Below, one piece after another: positions 43,377-54,446 of a stretch of 64,000 bases of DNA; position 1 is the first letter of the stretch; each line of letters opens with the position of its first letter. The DNA lies in contig OZ037891.1 of assembly GCA_964035575.1 (NCBI GenBank), positions 930,001 to 994,000 on the forward strand, written 5' to 3'. The position numbers and the translations under genes are program-made. Under the pieces are notes generated by a model that searched no databases, was not told where the DNA came from, and saw only the letters and a list, made by a program, of their open reading frames with translations. Origin of the DNA: Rhynchopus sp. YZ270_cl-10 (Eukaryota; Euglenozoa; Diplonemea; Diplonemida; Diplonemidae).

Positions 43377-43459
43377 TGGTGTGGCACAAACTCCACTTTG
43401 TGCAAAAGAAGTACAAAAAAAAAAAAAATACACTTCATTTTTGGGCGCGAGCCACACCA
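43377..43459. repeat. GGTGTGG inverted-repeat element
   Basis: TGGTGTGGC at the left and GCCACACCA at the right, with an inner CAAAGTG-like hairpin. Third member of the family with 31017 and 37552. Confidence 0.5.
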
Positions 43460-46368
43460 ATAATACGAAATATTTGATTGTCACCAGAGTAACCCCCACC
43501 TCCCCAACCCCAAGTAGTATCCCTTCCGTACCCTTACCCCCAAAACCCCGATCTCCCCTCTTGGATCCCCCCTTTGACCCTCCCCAAAAAGGTTTACAGT
43601 AAATCTTCCCCAATTGTTCCGTCTTTTTTTTTGTGTGAATTTTCATTGATTTTTTTTTGTGGATTATAGAAGACACCGTTTCGCGCAAGCGAAGTTTATT
43701 TATCCCTATCTCCCCATCACCCCCCTTTGAATTGCTGTAATTCCAAGGCATTTTTTTTTTCACCTTGTAGAGAAGCGGTGCTCTGTGTCCGCAGATGTAC
43801 GGTGAAGCGTTTTAAACCTTCTCTTCAGTCATTACAATGATGTGGGCTATTAACTCCCCTTCCCCTCTTTCCTCTAAAAAAAAAACATCCCCGTTCAGCT
43901 GTGAATTTCCCCAAAAAAAAAAAAATAGTGCGAATTTAAAATAGTTTTCTAACCCTTCAGGGTGTACATTTGATAATGCAGAACGTGCCTTAAAAAGGTG
44001 CTGTGATTTTTGTTGAGACAATAAAAAAAAGCCACAGTGCGGACGTCTCGTAGTGCTTGATTTATAAAAAAAATAAATGGAAGTATAGTGGAGTTCATCC
44101 TCGGGTGTCTACACTATTACCAAGTCAAATAAAAAGCACGCACCCTCAAAATCCCTCTCTTGGCTTGTTTTGGTTGTCAGTATCTGTTTAATTTTTAGAT
44201 TGTTTCTATTTTTAAAAAAAAACTTACACAATTGTTCTCAAAACGAATTTTGAGCTGCTAGATTTTTTTTTTTTGTCAAACTTTAAATGGGCGTGAGATC
44301 GGGGTAAATATCATTTTGCACCCTGATGTAGAAATTCCTGGTTCCAAGTGGGCCACTTCCGGACAGCAGGATTGTATTGAATTAAGGGGTAATGCTACCT
44401 CCTCCACCTGATTTTGCACAAATGCCCAATTTATATTTTATAAGATTTTTGTTCTTTTTGTTATACTTTATGTTTTGAGATTCTGGGACCTGCACAGGGC
44501 CATACTTTTGTTATCTCTGCTAACGTTTTGTTTATGATTTTGTTTTGTTTTTTTGATTTTGCCGCCCTCTATGCCTTTTCGTTTAGAAAAGAATGCATAT
44601 GAAATAATTCTTTTGCCTGTTGTCTAGCACAAAAAAAAAATAGTAAGACTCAAATGACCCGCTTTCCTGCCCCCGCCCTATTTCCAGAGGGTAACCCTCT
44701 CGCCACCCAAAGAGGACCTTTTCGCCAACTGCTACTGGGTAAGTACTATTGATATCCGCTTGCGTCGACGAAATCGTGCCAAAAAAAAAAGTAAATAGTG
44801 GAGTTCATCTTCGGGTGTCTACACTAAAACAACCAAGTTTTCAAGTAAAAAAAAAAAAAAAACCCCATTTTTTTCATTGTGTTTGAACAGAGGCGACGCC
44901 TGTTTAGGTTCGTTCATCGTTCAGTGGTGGGGTTTGTTTTGATCCTCTTTTTCGGAAATTCCATTATTATTTTTTTTTTGCATGCCAATGATTGATAACG
45001 CGGTGAACCAGTGCCTGCATCCCGCCTTGTACCCTAGCTGCGGGAAATTTGGTGTCTCAATAAATTAACCGCCACGCCGATTTTTTTTTTGTATGGTATG
45101 TGCACAAGAGGCACAATATACAACTACGTTTTGCTTTTGCTGCGCGATAACGAATATGATGACGAAGGTGACTTCAAGCAACGAGAGGCTTGGGGTTCAT
45201 CTTATAAACTTCTCCTTTTTTTTTTGTTTTTCCTCTGATGATGGACAACTCCGTCATTATTTTTAAGTAGTTTTCTCGATTTTTGTTTTTCTCTTTCCAC
45301 CCCCTTTCCCCCACTACACCCCAATGTTCCAAAGGAACGAAACTGAAACCCGAAAAAGTTAGATACGGTGAACCAGCCGCAGGCTACCAACCACCAAAAA
45401 AGTTATTAAAAACCCCCCTTTGCAAATCAGAACCTCTATGTATTAAAGCCATTTGCCTTTGTCTTGACAAAAATAAAAAAAGGTTTGATGGTCGATACCA
45501 CCCACCTTAGGTTTTCTTACAAAAAACCTCTTTTTTTGATGAATTCTTGGAGTAGTGTAGTTGCCTCAGTTGTGTTGCCACAGTTGTGCAAATCTCCACT
45601 ACTCACGAAAAGGTCTCTTTTTTTCATTTTGCAGAGCAATGTATTTGCACCCCACCACAAAACCCCCACCCTCCCTCCCCCAACCCAGTTGTACCATTCC
45701 CTCAGGGCTCCCCCCTTCCACCCCACCCAAACGCCTTTCCCCACCCCCCCCGAATGTGTATATGTGAGTTAGTCCAAGACGGATGAAGTGTAGCTCTCTT
45801 CACCCCAAATGGAGTCTGTTTATTTGAGCCTTAGATTTTTCTTTTTTTTTTTTTTTCACAGAAGTGTTCGTCCATCGTATGCTCGATGGGGCGTTTTTTT
45901 TTTCCTTTTTTTTTTTTGCACTTCTCTTTTCAAGATGGAATGTGAGCCTAGGCCCATTTTGTCTTTCAAAACATCCCCTCTTTTGTAGACATCCGATCTT
46001 CTAATACAGAGTGTTCCAGCGTGATAACGACAGTGAAATAGATGTGCACGAGAGGCACATTCATCTTACAACACGACACACTGGACAAGGTCATCAACCA
46101 TGTGGTAGGTGAGATCTAGACTCACCGTTGCCAAACCTTTTTCTCTATTTTTCTTGATTTTTCTTGATGTCTGCGCATAGTGGGGGAGACATTCATTTTG
46201 CTAACTTTTTTTGGGTACACTGTCACGAGAGGGCTTTGTATTTTCAAGTTAACTTTCTTTTGTGTTAAGTTAGATCCTGTTGGACGGCCGTCACTCTAGC
46301 CTAACTCTCACGGAGTGTATAGTTCGTGGATACGGTGTGTCAAGCAGAAGAAAATAACAAAAAAAAAA

Positions 46369-46511
46369 GTGTGTCGTTCCCTCACCCTTCTTGTTGTTTG
46401 ATGCGTTGACGCTTCCACACGCACACACTCACCTGTTGTGGTGGTGTTGCGGAGCACGGTTGGGGGTGAGTGAACGACGTCGACACTTTCCGCTCACAAA
46501 GTAGTGCGCGT
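46369..46511 (-). repeat. Family H element, inverted copy
   Basis: Reads AGTGTGTCGTTCCCTCACCC at the left and ends CACAAAGTAGTGCGCGT; it is the reverse complement of 36124/38757/53817. It carries a longer spacer including GGTGTTGCGGAGCACGGTTG, like 53817. Confidence 0.7.
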
Positions 46512-46975
46512 AAAAAAAATTTTTAGCAAAAAAATATTAGGGAAATAATCAACCCAAAAGGCTTCCTGTTATAACAAGAAAGCCCAGCCCTTTTCCCCCC
46601 ACCTCCCTCCCCCCCAATCACATATCTGTATGTGTCTAGAGCCATATTTGTTACCCACAGAAAAAAAGGTCACTTTTTTGTCCCCATTTTCCGTTCTGTA
46701 AGTGTACCCCCCCTTTCCCACAGGTGAGAATGGTTTTTCTTTTGGTTTGATGTAAGCGCTTGAAGACGCTGTGCTTCTTCTTTTTGGGAGGGGGGTTTCG
46801 ATTCCCCGCGGAGAATTAGTGCCTATGTCCGCCGTGTACGGTGAGTCGTTTTGCACTTTCCACTTCTCTTTTTTAATTGCGCTAGGATTTTATCAAAATA
46901 AAAAGTTGTCAATCTATTTTTTGTGAAGTGTCTGCGTTTGCACTTTTTTTTACCACACTTCACATTATTTTTTTT

Positions 46976-47040
46976 ACAGTGCCTGCGTCCACCGATGCAC
47001 GGTGAGGCGTTTTGCACTTTCAACCTCTCTTTTTTTTTTT
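46976..47040 (+). repeat. Hairpin repeat family B, near-consensus copy
   Basis: GTGCCTGCGTCCACCGATGC, ACGGTGAGGCGTTTTGCACT, then TTCAACCTCTCTTTTTT. Another copy lies only 160 bp upstream at 46815, and a fragment (GTGTCTGCGTTTGCAC) lies between them. Confidence 0.65.
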
Positions 47041-47171
47041 TCAAAAAAATTTTTTTTTGGTGACGAAACGCAGAGAGGCTTAGGTTTCATCTCACCAACG
47101 CTTTCTCTTTTAAAATGATGTGCACGAGAGGCACCGTTCATCTTTTCACGTTTTTTTTTTTTTTATTCCCC

Positions 47172-47521
47172 TGGGAAATAAAGTATACGAAGGATTTGGC
47201 ACTTTTAGCGGGATTTTATTTAATGATAATTTCACGCTAAATTTTGGTACATGTAGGTAGTAGGGCTGGAGGGACCGTCCAGCCTTTTTTAGCCTCCCTC
47301 CAGCCTCCTCAATCCCGCCAGCCCCTCAGCGGGCCTATCTAGGGGTCCGCGGGACCCGGTAGCGCTGGCGGGAGGGTAATGAGAGCTTTTTTTTTTTTTT
47401 TTTCACGCTCTTTTTTTTTTTTTTCCCTGAGAGCTTCCTGTGAGGACACATACTCGTTAGTTATTGCACAATAAATAAGTCACGCTAAAAGTGCCAAATC
47501 CTTTCGTATACTTTATTTCCC
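47172..47521. mobile_element. 350-bp foldback element
   Basis: GGGAAATAAAGTATACGAAG then GATTTGGCACTTTTAGCG at the left. The exact complement CGCTAAAAGTGCCAAATCC, TTTCGTATACTTTATTTCC is at the right. The arms are ~38 bp and almost perfect. The interior has a GC-rich palindrome (CTCCAGCC and CCAGCGCTACC-type stems around 47270-47375). Confidence 0.75.
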
Positions 47522-47537
47522 GTGAAATAAAATTACG

Positions 47538-47703
47538 TATTCACCTCCTTTTAGCGGATTATTTTGCGATACTTCACTTATTTTTTTCCCAGGCTCGTGC
47601 ACTCAATTTGCCTCGCTTCGCTCGGCAAATTAAGTATCCCTCGCCTGGGAAAAAAATGCGTGAAGTTATCACAAAATATAACCCCGCTAAAAGGAGGTGA
47701 ATA
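47538..47703. mobile_element. 166-bp foldback element
   Basis: TATTCACCTCCTTTTAGCGG at the left pairs with CCGCTAAAAGGAGGTGAATA at the right. A second inner stem is formed by TTTTTTTCCCAGGC and GCCTGGGAAAAAAA, around CTCGCTTCGCTCG. It abuts the 47172 element. Confidence 0.75.
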
Positions 47704-48565
47704 AATAGTTATTTTTTTTTTTTTTTTTTTCCCCTTGGTATTCACTCTCGTCTCTTTAGCGCTGCCGAGGCAGTGTGGCCGCTCTTTTTTGTTCTATCCA
47801 GAGTAAACCCGGGACCGTGTCCCAGCTGGTGCCGTTTTTCACATCTAGGACGTGCGGGTTGCCGTTTTACGGAGGTCACCTCCCCGTTTGCCACACAGGG
47901 TTTACAGACAGCACACCTCCCCCTCAGGGTGTGGCAGCATCGTTAAGGACACTGGCCTGACGACAATGGTGACGAGAGTGGGGCGTTTTTTTTTTTTTTT
48001 TTCTCTTCATTTTATAGGGGGGTCCCGAATATATTTCCCCCCGAATTAACTTCTTTTTGAGGTTTCGAGCAAACCCCAAATATAGAGCTACGAACTTATT
48101 TGGGACTCCCCTTTTATGATTTTTTGTTCATTTTTTTTTGGCTGATATCTAGTGATATGTAGTCTATAATTAAACAGAATGTGTTCATTTTTCAACTCCC
48201 CTCTTATTCTCCCCCCATCCCCGAGCTGGTTATAAGGTTTGTCGTTTCCACGTTCTCTCCTCCTTCTCTTCCTTTCTCTGTTATTAACCCAACAAAAAGA
48301 AGCATCATTTTTCGCACCCTTCTTTCTTTCGAGGTACTAAGCACGCTAAGCAAAGCGAGGCTCAAGATCATTTGGACACAGCTTTCTTCAAATTCTTCTT
48401 CGTTGTAATAGAATGTAGGTAAAACCCATCTTATTCAAGAATGCGGCTGTGCAGTGGACAGCAGGTTGCGTGTGAAAGCAATGTGAAGCAGGTGGTTTGC
48501 ACACCTTCTTTCTCATTTAAATTAAAAAAAAACCCCCCAAACAAACTCCTTCCCTTTTCTCTAAA

Positions 48566-48675
48566 ATCCACCCGATGTTTTGCTGAAATTTGGTGTTTAG
48601 TGGAGCTTGGTGGTATTAAAGCTACTGTTAACACCACCAAAAATCCACCAAATTTCAGGAAAAAATCAGGTGGAT
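48566..48675. repeat. 110-bp inverted-repeat element (CCACCTGATTT ends)
   Basis: ATCCACCCGATGTTTTGCTG then AAATTTGGTG at the left pairs with CACCAAATTTCAGGAAAAAA then TCAGGTGGAT at the right. An inner GGTGGTATTA/TTAACACCACC stem lies between. Related by its ends to 13803-13865. Confidence 0.65.
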
Positions 48676-50997
48676 GCGTTGCGTGTCTTTCCCTCCCAAA
48701 TCAACAATATAATTTGGCGGTTTCATTTTGTCCAAAAACAACACTATTATAGGGGGCCCAGTCGTGTTCATCAACACGAACTTTACGTCTTTATTTTTGT
48801 TTTTCTTTCTCTTGTTTTTTATTGCGCTGATGATCACTGATACCTAGTCGTCGTCTGTGTATTGGCGAGCAGGGTGCTATTCTTTTTACACTCTTTTTTG
48901 CGTTTCTCTTTGTATATCAGAGTTATCAGAGTGCTGACGTTCACGTTATCGTATCTGCATTTTGCCGGGGGGGGGGAAAAAAACCAAAAAAAGGCCTTCG
49001 GGCGACTTTGTGTACAGAACCCGTCTTCGGACAGGTGATTGTCGGAACTACAAAAACTGTGTTCAGTATCACCTGCGTTGGGTGGTATGTACCCAGTGGC
49101 AGCACCATTGTTTAGGTGTGAGTGAGTGAGAAGCACATTCATTTTATAAGTTTCTTCGTTTTTAGCATTGTCCCGCACCTAAATCATTTTCAAAACATTA
49201 TTTTTTTTTTTCCTGGAGAACTCAAAAAATAAAATGAAATGTTGCAGGAGGACAATGATTCAGCTTACGTAAAGCTGAGGATCATTTTTACACAATACTT
49301 TCTCTCTCTCTCTCTTTTTTGTCTTACCCCACCCTCCACCCTCTACCCAACTCGTATAAAAGCTTTCTTTTTGTAGTTATCCTTTCAAAAAAAGCAACTA
49401 CACTAGTCCAACAATTTATCAAAAAAAAAAGGGTATTTCCTTTTCTGTGAAAGAATCATAACGTTGTGAGCGATGCCTGATGGGTGTGTGTGTGTGTGTG
49501 TGTTTGCTTTTTGAACCAAGTAGGTGGCAAAATGTCGATACAAATAAGAATTTTCCAGTGCCCCTACGTGATCAGGCCTTTGGAGTCTTTTATAATATTA
49601 TGGTACATTTTTCGCACGCTCTTTGCCTTCTTTTCGTTTAGAAAGGAAAGTATATGAAATCATGGTTGATGATGTGTGCATAAATATATTGGGACGCAAT
49701 CATTGCTGGGAATATGAAAGAAATTCAGGTCAGTTCCCCAACAATTATGTCTCAACAAAAAAAAAGTACAAAAAACCTTCCAAACCTAGGCCGTTTAGCA
49801 AACCCCAATTCCTCAAAACGAAGTGAACCTTGTCTTGATGGCAAGCCGCACTATTCCAACAGTTTACTATTCCAATAAACATGGATGACACCCCGTTACC
49901 GGGTATCGGGTATTACTGGGGGTTTTTTTTGCAATTTGAGGCAAAAATCACCAATTACACTCGTTTACATCGCAAGTATGAATTTAATATTCGGAGCAAT
50001 CTGGAAAAAATGTGGGGTCGGACGATTTTTTTAGTCCTCCTCGGCGATCACTGTACTACGACCGCGGCTGCTGCTGTGTTTGATCCCGAACCGATCCCGG
50101 TTTGATTTAAAGATTTGCAATCAAAAAAACCCCACAAAAAAAACGAAAACCCTAATTCCACTCGGTAACGTGCCCATCCATGAAAATATAAAAAAAAAGA
50201 TTCACGGAAATAATTCCACCCGCACTTTTTTTTTTTTTTGGATTATGATTTATATTTTTGCCCATTGATGGCCACTCCTTTTGTTCCTGTTCTGCCTCTC
50301 TCTCTTTCTCACCTTTTCTCTCTCTCTCTCTCTCTCTCTATTAGCTTAGGAGGGGAAGAGCACTCTTCTTCTTCTCCTCCCGTTCACAAACAAATCCCTA
50401 CCATAACCTCCCCACCCCCCTCTGCCCCCGCCATTTTTTTTTGGTACTCGCTTTTTGTAACAAAAACGTACACCCCATCCCATACCCCCTTCCCCTCAAA
50501 CCTCATTACCCCTAGAGAGGAAGCAAAAAATAAAGCCAAACAATTTTTTTTTATCTTTTCTCTGAGTTCTCTCACTTTATTCGTTTTGCGCTCAACCCAT
50601 TTTCGGCCGAACCCCGGTCACACCCGGGGTATGGGTACAAAAACCCGTCATAGAGGTGAAAACTGCAAGTTTCTCGTGTATTCCTCAAACCCACAACGTG
50701 TTTTTCTACGGGCAAATCAGACATTTTTTCATCACCTTTTTAGGTTTTCAAACCAAAAAAACCCGGTTTTGTGGGTCCACAGCCATTCCAAAAGGTTTTC
50801 CCCACCTGAGCCCTCAACCCATTTCCAGCCAACGTACATTGGGGTAAAACAGTCCATACTTTGTGAGCGGAAAGTATCACGTCGTTTTCTCAACTTTCCT
50901 CCCTTTTCCCTTTTCCCTTTCCCCCCAGCCACTTTTCAACAGGAAACGAGGATCTCTGGGAGGGTGTGTCAACACTTTTCTCGCCTCCTCCCCCTAA

Positions 50998-52524
50998 ATG
51001 GACCCACCATCAAAGCCCGGCGGGAAGAAGTCCTATGCTGGAGTACACCGATTGATTGTCGGCGCGGTGGGGGTGATGGCAATATTCTTTTACGTGATGG
51101 TAATGCCTCATGGGGTGGACAAAACGATGCACGGATGCCATGATTTGAGAGCAGACTGCAAACCCTTGGTCCAAGAAGGGAAATGCAAAACAGACCGAAC
51201 AGATATGATGAAAAACTGTGTCAAATCCTGCGGAATGTGCGGCCACCACCACGCAAATTGCGTTGACAAAAACCCGAACTGCCCGCAATGGGAAGCCGCA
51301 GGGGAATGCAAGAACAACCCTGTATTTATGGTCCAAAACTGCCAACGCGCATGCGGCACCTGCATTACCTGTCTCTCCATCACTACCCCTGACTTTTTCG
51401 ACACCCTTTCCATCAGTGATGTCGTTTCCTTCGGCCGTCCGGTGTTTGGCTCCTCCAAACATATTATGCAGAAGGAGAAAGACGGGCTCTGGACCATCTC
51501 CGACCACTCCACGAGCACCCCGATTTTCCGCATGTCTTCTCCCACTACCGACCCTACTGGGGATGAAAACACGGTATGGATGCAATACCTAGGTGCAAAA
51601 TGGACCCCAGCTGGCGACTTTGTGATCGAAGAGGCGAACTGCAACCTCGCAAAGAAGGTCACCCTTCCGGACCAGGTGAAAAACCAGGCGAAGGACTTTG
51701 TTCCTGTACAGGGGGTAGACTTTGAGGCATCGTACGATGCTGCGCATTTAGAGCCTGCGGATGAGTCGTACGACTATCCTAAAGATGGCAGCGCTGCCTT
51801 TCAGTATCCAGAAGACATAAAACCGCAGCTAGGCATTCCCTTTCATATTCTCTCCTATAAACCACGGATCTACTATTTCCCCCGTTTTCTGAGTGACGAA
51901 GAAAGCGATAACATCAAAGACGAAGCCTCCAAACGCCTTCAACGCTCCGGAGTTGTTCCGATCAAAGGGAAGAAAAGTACTGGGATTGATAAGGTCCGAA
52001 CCTCTTTTGGGTGTTGGTTGGATAATTCGCATAAAAGCGTTGAAGATGTTAGGCGCAGAATTCTTAGTGTAACCGGGTTTAATACGACGCAGGTTGAAAA
52101 GCTTCAGGTTCTACGGTATGAGATAGGCGGGAAGTATGAGAGCCACCACGACTTCTACCAACCGCACGGTGCGAAGAGCGCTGAAGAAGCCGAAGAGATG
52201 TGGCGCAACAAATGGAACAAAAACTGGAACCGCGCAGCAACGTTTTTTCTGTATCTCCACGACACTGAGGAGGGCGGGGAAACGGTACTGCCGCGGGCAA
52301 ACGGAGGCCCACAGCCTGCCAGCATGCGCGACTGCACAAAAGGCCTCCGTGTCAAACCCAAACGCGGCTCTGCAGTTCTCTTCTACGACATGAAGCCCAA
52401 CCATCAAACCGATGACTACTCCCTCCACGGCGGCTGTCCTGTTGTAAAAGGAGTCAAATGGGCGGCCCCTCAATGGCTCCACGTCAAGGTTCGCGAAGAC
52501 GGACAGGAAGACAATTTTTGGTAA
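50998..52524 (+). CDS. Prolyl 4-hydroxylase with two ShK domains
   Basis: Encodes 508 aa in one exon. Residues ~15-38 form an N-terminal signal anchor (VHRLIVGAVGVMAIFFYVMV), so a type II protein in ER/Golgi with a luminal catalytic part. Two ShK-type six-Cys modules follow at ~43-82 and ~84-121 (CGMC and CGTC ends). Residues ~290-505 are the Fe(II)/2-oxoglutarate dioxygenase domain. The iron ligands are His383 and Asp385 (SHHDFYQP; His384 lies between them) and His477 (SLHGGCPVVKG), with Lys487 for 2-oxoglutarate. The domain hydroxylates proline in secretory proteins, typically Hyp-rich surface glycoproteins or collagen-like chains. Here ShK modules precede the catalytic domain; in many P4Hs a ShK follows it. 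Residues 125-285 are unassigned. Confidence 0.92.
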   Translation: MDPPSKPGGKKSYAGVHRLIVGAVGVMAIFFYVMVMPHGVDKTMHGCHDLRADCKPLVQEGKCKTDRTDMMKNCVKSCGMCGHHHANCVDKNPNCPQWEAAGECKNNPVFMVQNCQRACGTCITCLSITTPDFFDTLSISDVVSFGRPVFGSSKHIMQKEKDGLWTISDHSTSTPIFRMSSPTTDPTGDENTVWMQYLGAKWTPAGDFVIEEANCNLAKKVTLPDQVKNQAKDFVPVQGVDFEASYDAAHLEPADESYDYPKDGSAAFQYPEDIKPQLGIPFHILSYKPRIYYFPRFLSDEESDNIKDEASKRLQRSGVVPIKGKKSTGIDKVRTSFGCWLDNSHKSVEDVRRRILSVTGFNTTQVEKLQVLRYEIGGKYESHHDFYQPHGAKSAEEAEEMWRNKWNKNWNRAATFFLYLHDTEEGGETVLPRANGGPQPASMRDCTKGLRVKPKRGSAVLFYDMKPNHQTDDYSLHGGCPVVKGVKWAAPQWLHVKVREDGQEDNFW

Positions 52525-52627
52525 TTTTTTTGGGGTAAAGAGGGAGGGGGGAGGTGGGGGTTGGGAGGGGGTTTTTGTTACATTTTTTTTTTTGTCATCC
52601 GGAGTTATTCTTTTTTTTGAAGTACTC

Positions 52628-52703
52628 TCTGGGGGGTTCGATAGCCCCGCGGAGAAACCAGGTGTCTGAACGATGAGAAGTTCTGCACTTTCAACTCTTT
52701 TTG
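52628..52703 (+). repeat. Family B copy with hairpin head
   Basis: CTCTGGGGGGTTCGATAGCC then CCGCGGAGA forms a stem-loop ahead of GGTGTCTGAACGATGAGAAG and TTCTGCACTTTCAAC. The same head precedes the copies at 52855 and 46785. GGTTCGAT resembles a Pol III B box, but no tRNA fold is present. Confidence 0.5.
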
Positions 52704-53055
52704 TTTTGTGGTTCAGAGAGAGAAAAAAAAGTGAACCCGGTGTTTGAATACCCGGGGGAGATTATTTTTTATTCTCTCAGGCTTTGGGTTGATCTGTGCA
52801 ACCCTAACCCCTTTATGGCTAATGGTTGTGGATTGTTATGCAAAATGAAATGCTCTCTGGGGGTTTTCGATAACCAGCGGAGAATGCTCTGTGTCCGTTA
52901 AATGAACAGTGAAGGGAATTTGTACTTTCAACTTCTTTTTTTCTGATTCAAAATTAACAAAGTACGGTTGTGCTCTGATGTATGTTCTGGTGGCATCATG
53001 CATTGTAAACGTGGGTTTATTTCGCCCTTAGGAAGTACCCACATTTTGTTGCAAC

Positions 53056-53098
53056 GTGACGACGCACAGAGAGGCTTAGGTTCATCTTATAAACTTTT
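53056..53098 (+). repeat. Hairpin repeat family A copy
   Basis: GTGACGACGCACAGAGAGGC then TTAGGTTCATCTTATAAAC, followed by TTTTC. The right half is consensus; the left stem arm is altered. Confidence 0.55.
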
Positions 53099-53533
53099 CT
53101 TTGCTTTCAACCCACCACTTCCTCTAGGTGCATTTTGCACTATATCGACCTCACTTTTTTTTTGTTCAATGGATGCGAGCGGGGGAGGGTTTTAGTTGCC
53201 CTTCAAAAAAGGCACGATGTATTGGGAACTTATGTGCAATTTTTCATATTTTTTCTTCTTTTTTTCAAACAGCTTTTATATATTTTGCGCCAAGCAAAAT
53301 ACTGCATTTTCTTTTTTTTTCAAGAACCAAACGAACCATGGAATGGAATGAGGGTAATATGGTTTTGCCTAGTATATCTCGTCTCTCCGTACTGATAATA
53401 GACGTTTTCTTTCACAGTATTTATGAATTATTTTTTTTTTTTTGACACCACTGCTGTGTCCAAGAATGTTGCGAAGAATGGGAAACAACATTCGCTTCGC
53501 AATCTCCTTTTCGGGGTACCCCAATATATTTTC

Positions 53534-53568
<35 letters not shown>

Positions 53569-53816
53569 CATGATTGTCGAAATGTGTTTCGGGGGGGAGA
53601 GGGAATCTGGCCCATTTTTTTCTTTCTTTCAACATTCGTTCGAAGTCGATATACCACGCAAATGGTGTTTTTTTTTTACAATTTTTTTTGTTATTCCTAC
53701 GAAGCTTGCTTTAAAGGAGAAATAGTATATTGGTACGGTCGCTAAATCATCCCTCAAACAGGAGGATTTGTGCAATCAACGAAAACAACTTTACTTTACC
53801 GATCCTACTATTTTTT

Positions 53817-53970
53817 ACGCACACTACTTTGTGAGCGGGAAGTGTCAACGTCGTTCACTCACCCAACCTTGCTCCGCAACACCACCCAACAGATGATTTT
53901 TAGTGTGTGTGGAAGCGTCAACGCATCAAACAACTACAAGAAGGGGGGTGAGGGAACGACAAGTGACACT
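53817..53970 (+). repeat. Family H element, long copy
   Basis: ACGCACACTACTTTGTGAGC ... GGGTGAGGGAACGACAAGTG. It includes the extra spacer CTCCGCAACACCACCCAACA seen inverted at 46369, so short and long versions coexist. Confidence 0.7.
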
Positions 53971-54446
53971 TTTTTTTTTTTGGTCTTTTTTTTTTCCGGT
54001 TGTTCGGAGCACTATCACAAAAACAGGCGAAAGGTTGTCTCGTGGCATTGCTCCCTTCGGTACTCTCTGCGTACTCCCTGTGAGATGTATCTCACCCCTC
54101 TTCTAGGTAAGCTTACATGCTCATACGCCCTTTCCCCCCCGGGAAAGTTTCCCCCCCTTTTCGACATTGTGTGTCTTTTCCCTTTTAAAACAAAGCCTGG
54201 TGCACATACACAAAAATCGTTCACCCCCCTACCCGAAGCACGTGAAAAAACCCCCCGATGATAATCTTTATTTTAACCTATCCTTCTGATTCCCCTTTCT
54301 CCCCTTTCCTCTCTTTCCTCTCTTCTTCTTACATATCATTCAGACTACACAATACTGCATTAACCTATCGGATTTGGTGCTATTCTGAACTTTTTTTTCT
54401 TCGTTTTTTTCTTTTTTTTTTCCTACTGAATATGATAGAACCGTAA

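Larger units (their letters stand above)
43101..50997. other. 7.9-kb gene-free, repeat-rich region
   Basis: No supported gene. Copies seen:
Family A: 45165, 47060, 48337 and 49265 (both degenerate).
Family B: 43140, 43772, 46815, 46976.
Family C: 44083, 44795.
Family D: 46213.
Family E: 45098 (weak), 46040, 47114.
Family F: 43276, 49034.
Family H: 46369 (inverted) and a fragment at 50856.
Foldbacks at 47172 and 47538 and inverted-repeat elements at 43377 and 48566 are listed separately. 44220-44620 and 49560-50260 are unique T/A-rich DNA with nothing recognised. A CT-rich run lies at 50300-50340, just upstream of the hydroxylase gene's leader region. Confidence 0.55.
52525..54446. other. Gene-free spacer with families A, B and H
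   Basis: About 1.9 kb. Two family B copies (52660 and 52885) are each preceded by a CTCTGGGGGG..TTCGATA..GCGGAGA hairpin. A family A copy is at 53056 and a family H copy at 53817. A 32-bp A-run lies at 53536-53567. The last 200 bp are pyrimidine-rich before the next ATG. No gene. Confidence 0.55.

Noticed and set aside
50238-50997. 5' part of a 301-aa ORF before the hydroxylase gene
   Set aside because: Low-complexity Ser/Pro/Leu from pyrimidine tracts; overlaps the hydroxylase in another frame and contains a family H fragment.
52628-52660. tRNA gene suggested by GGTTCGAT
   Set aside because: No acceptor, D or anticodon arms can be drawn.
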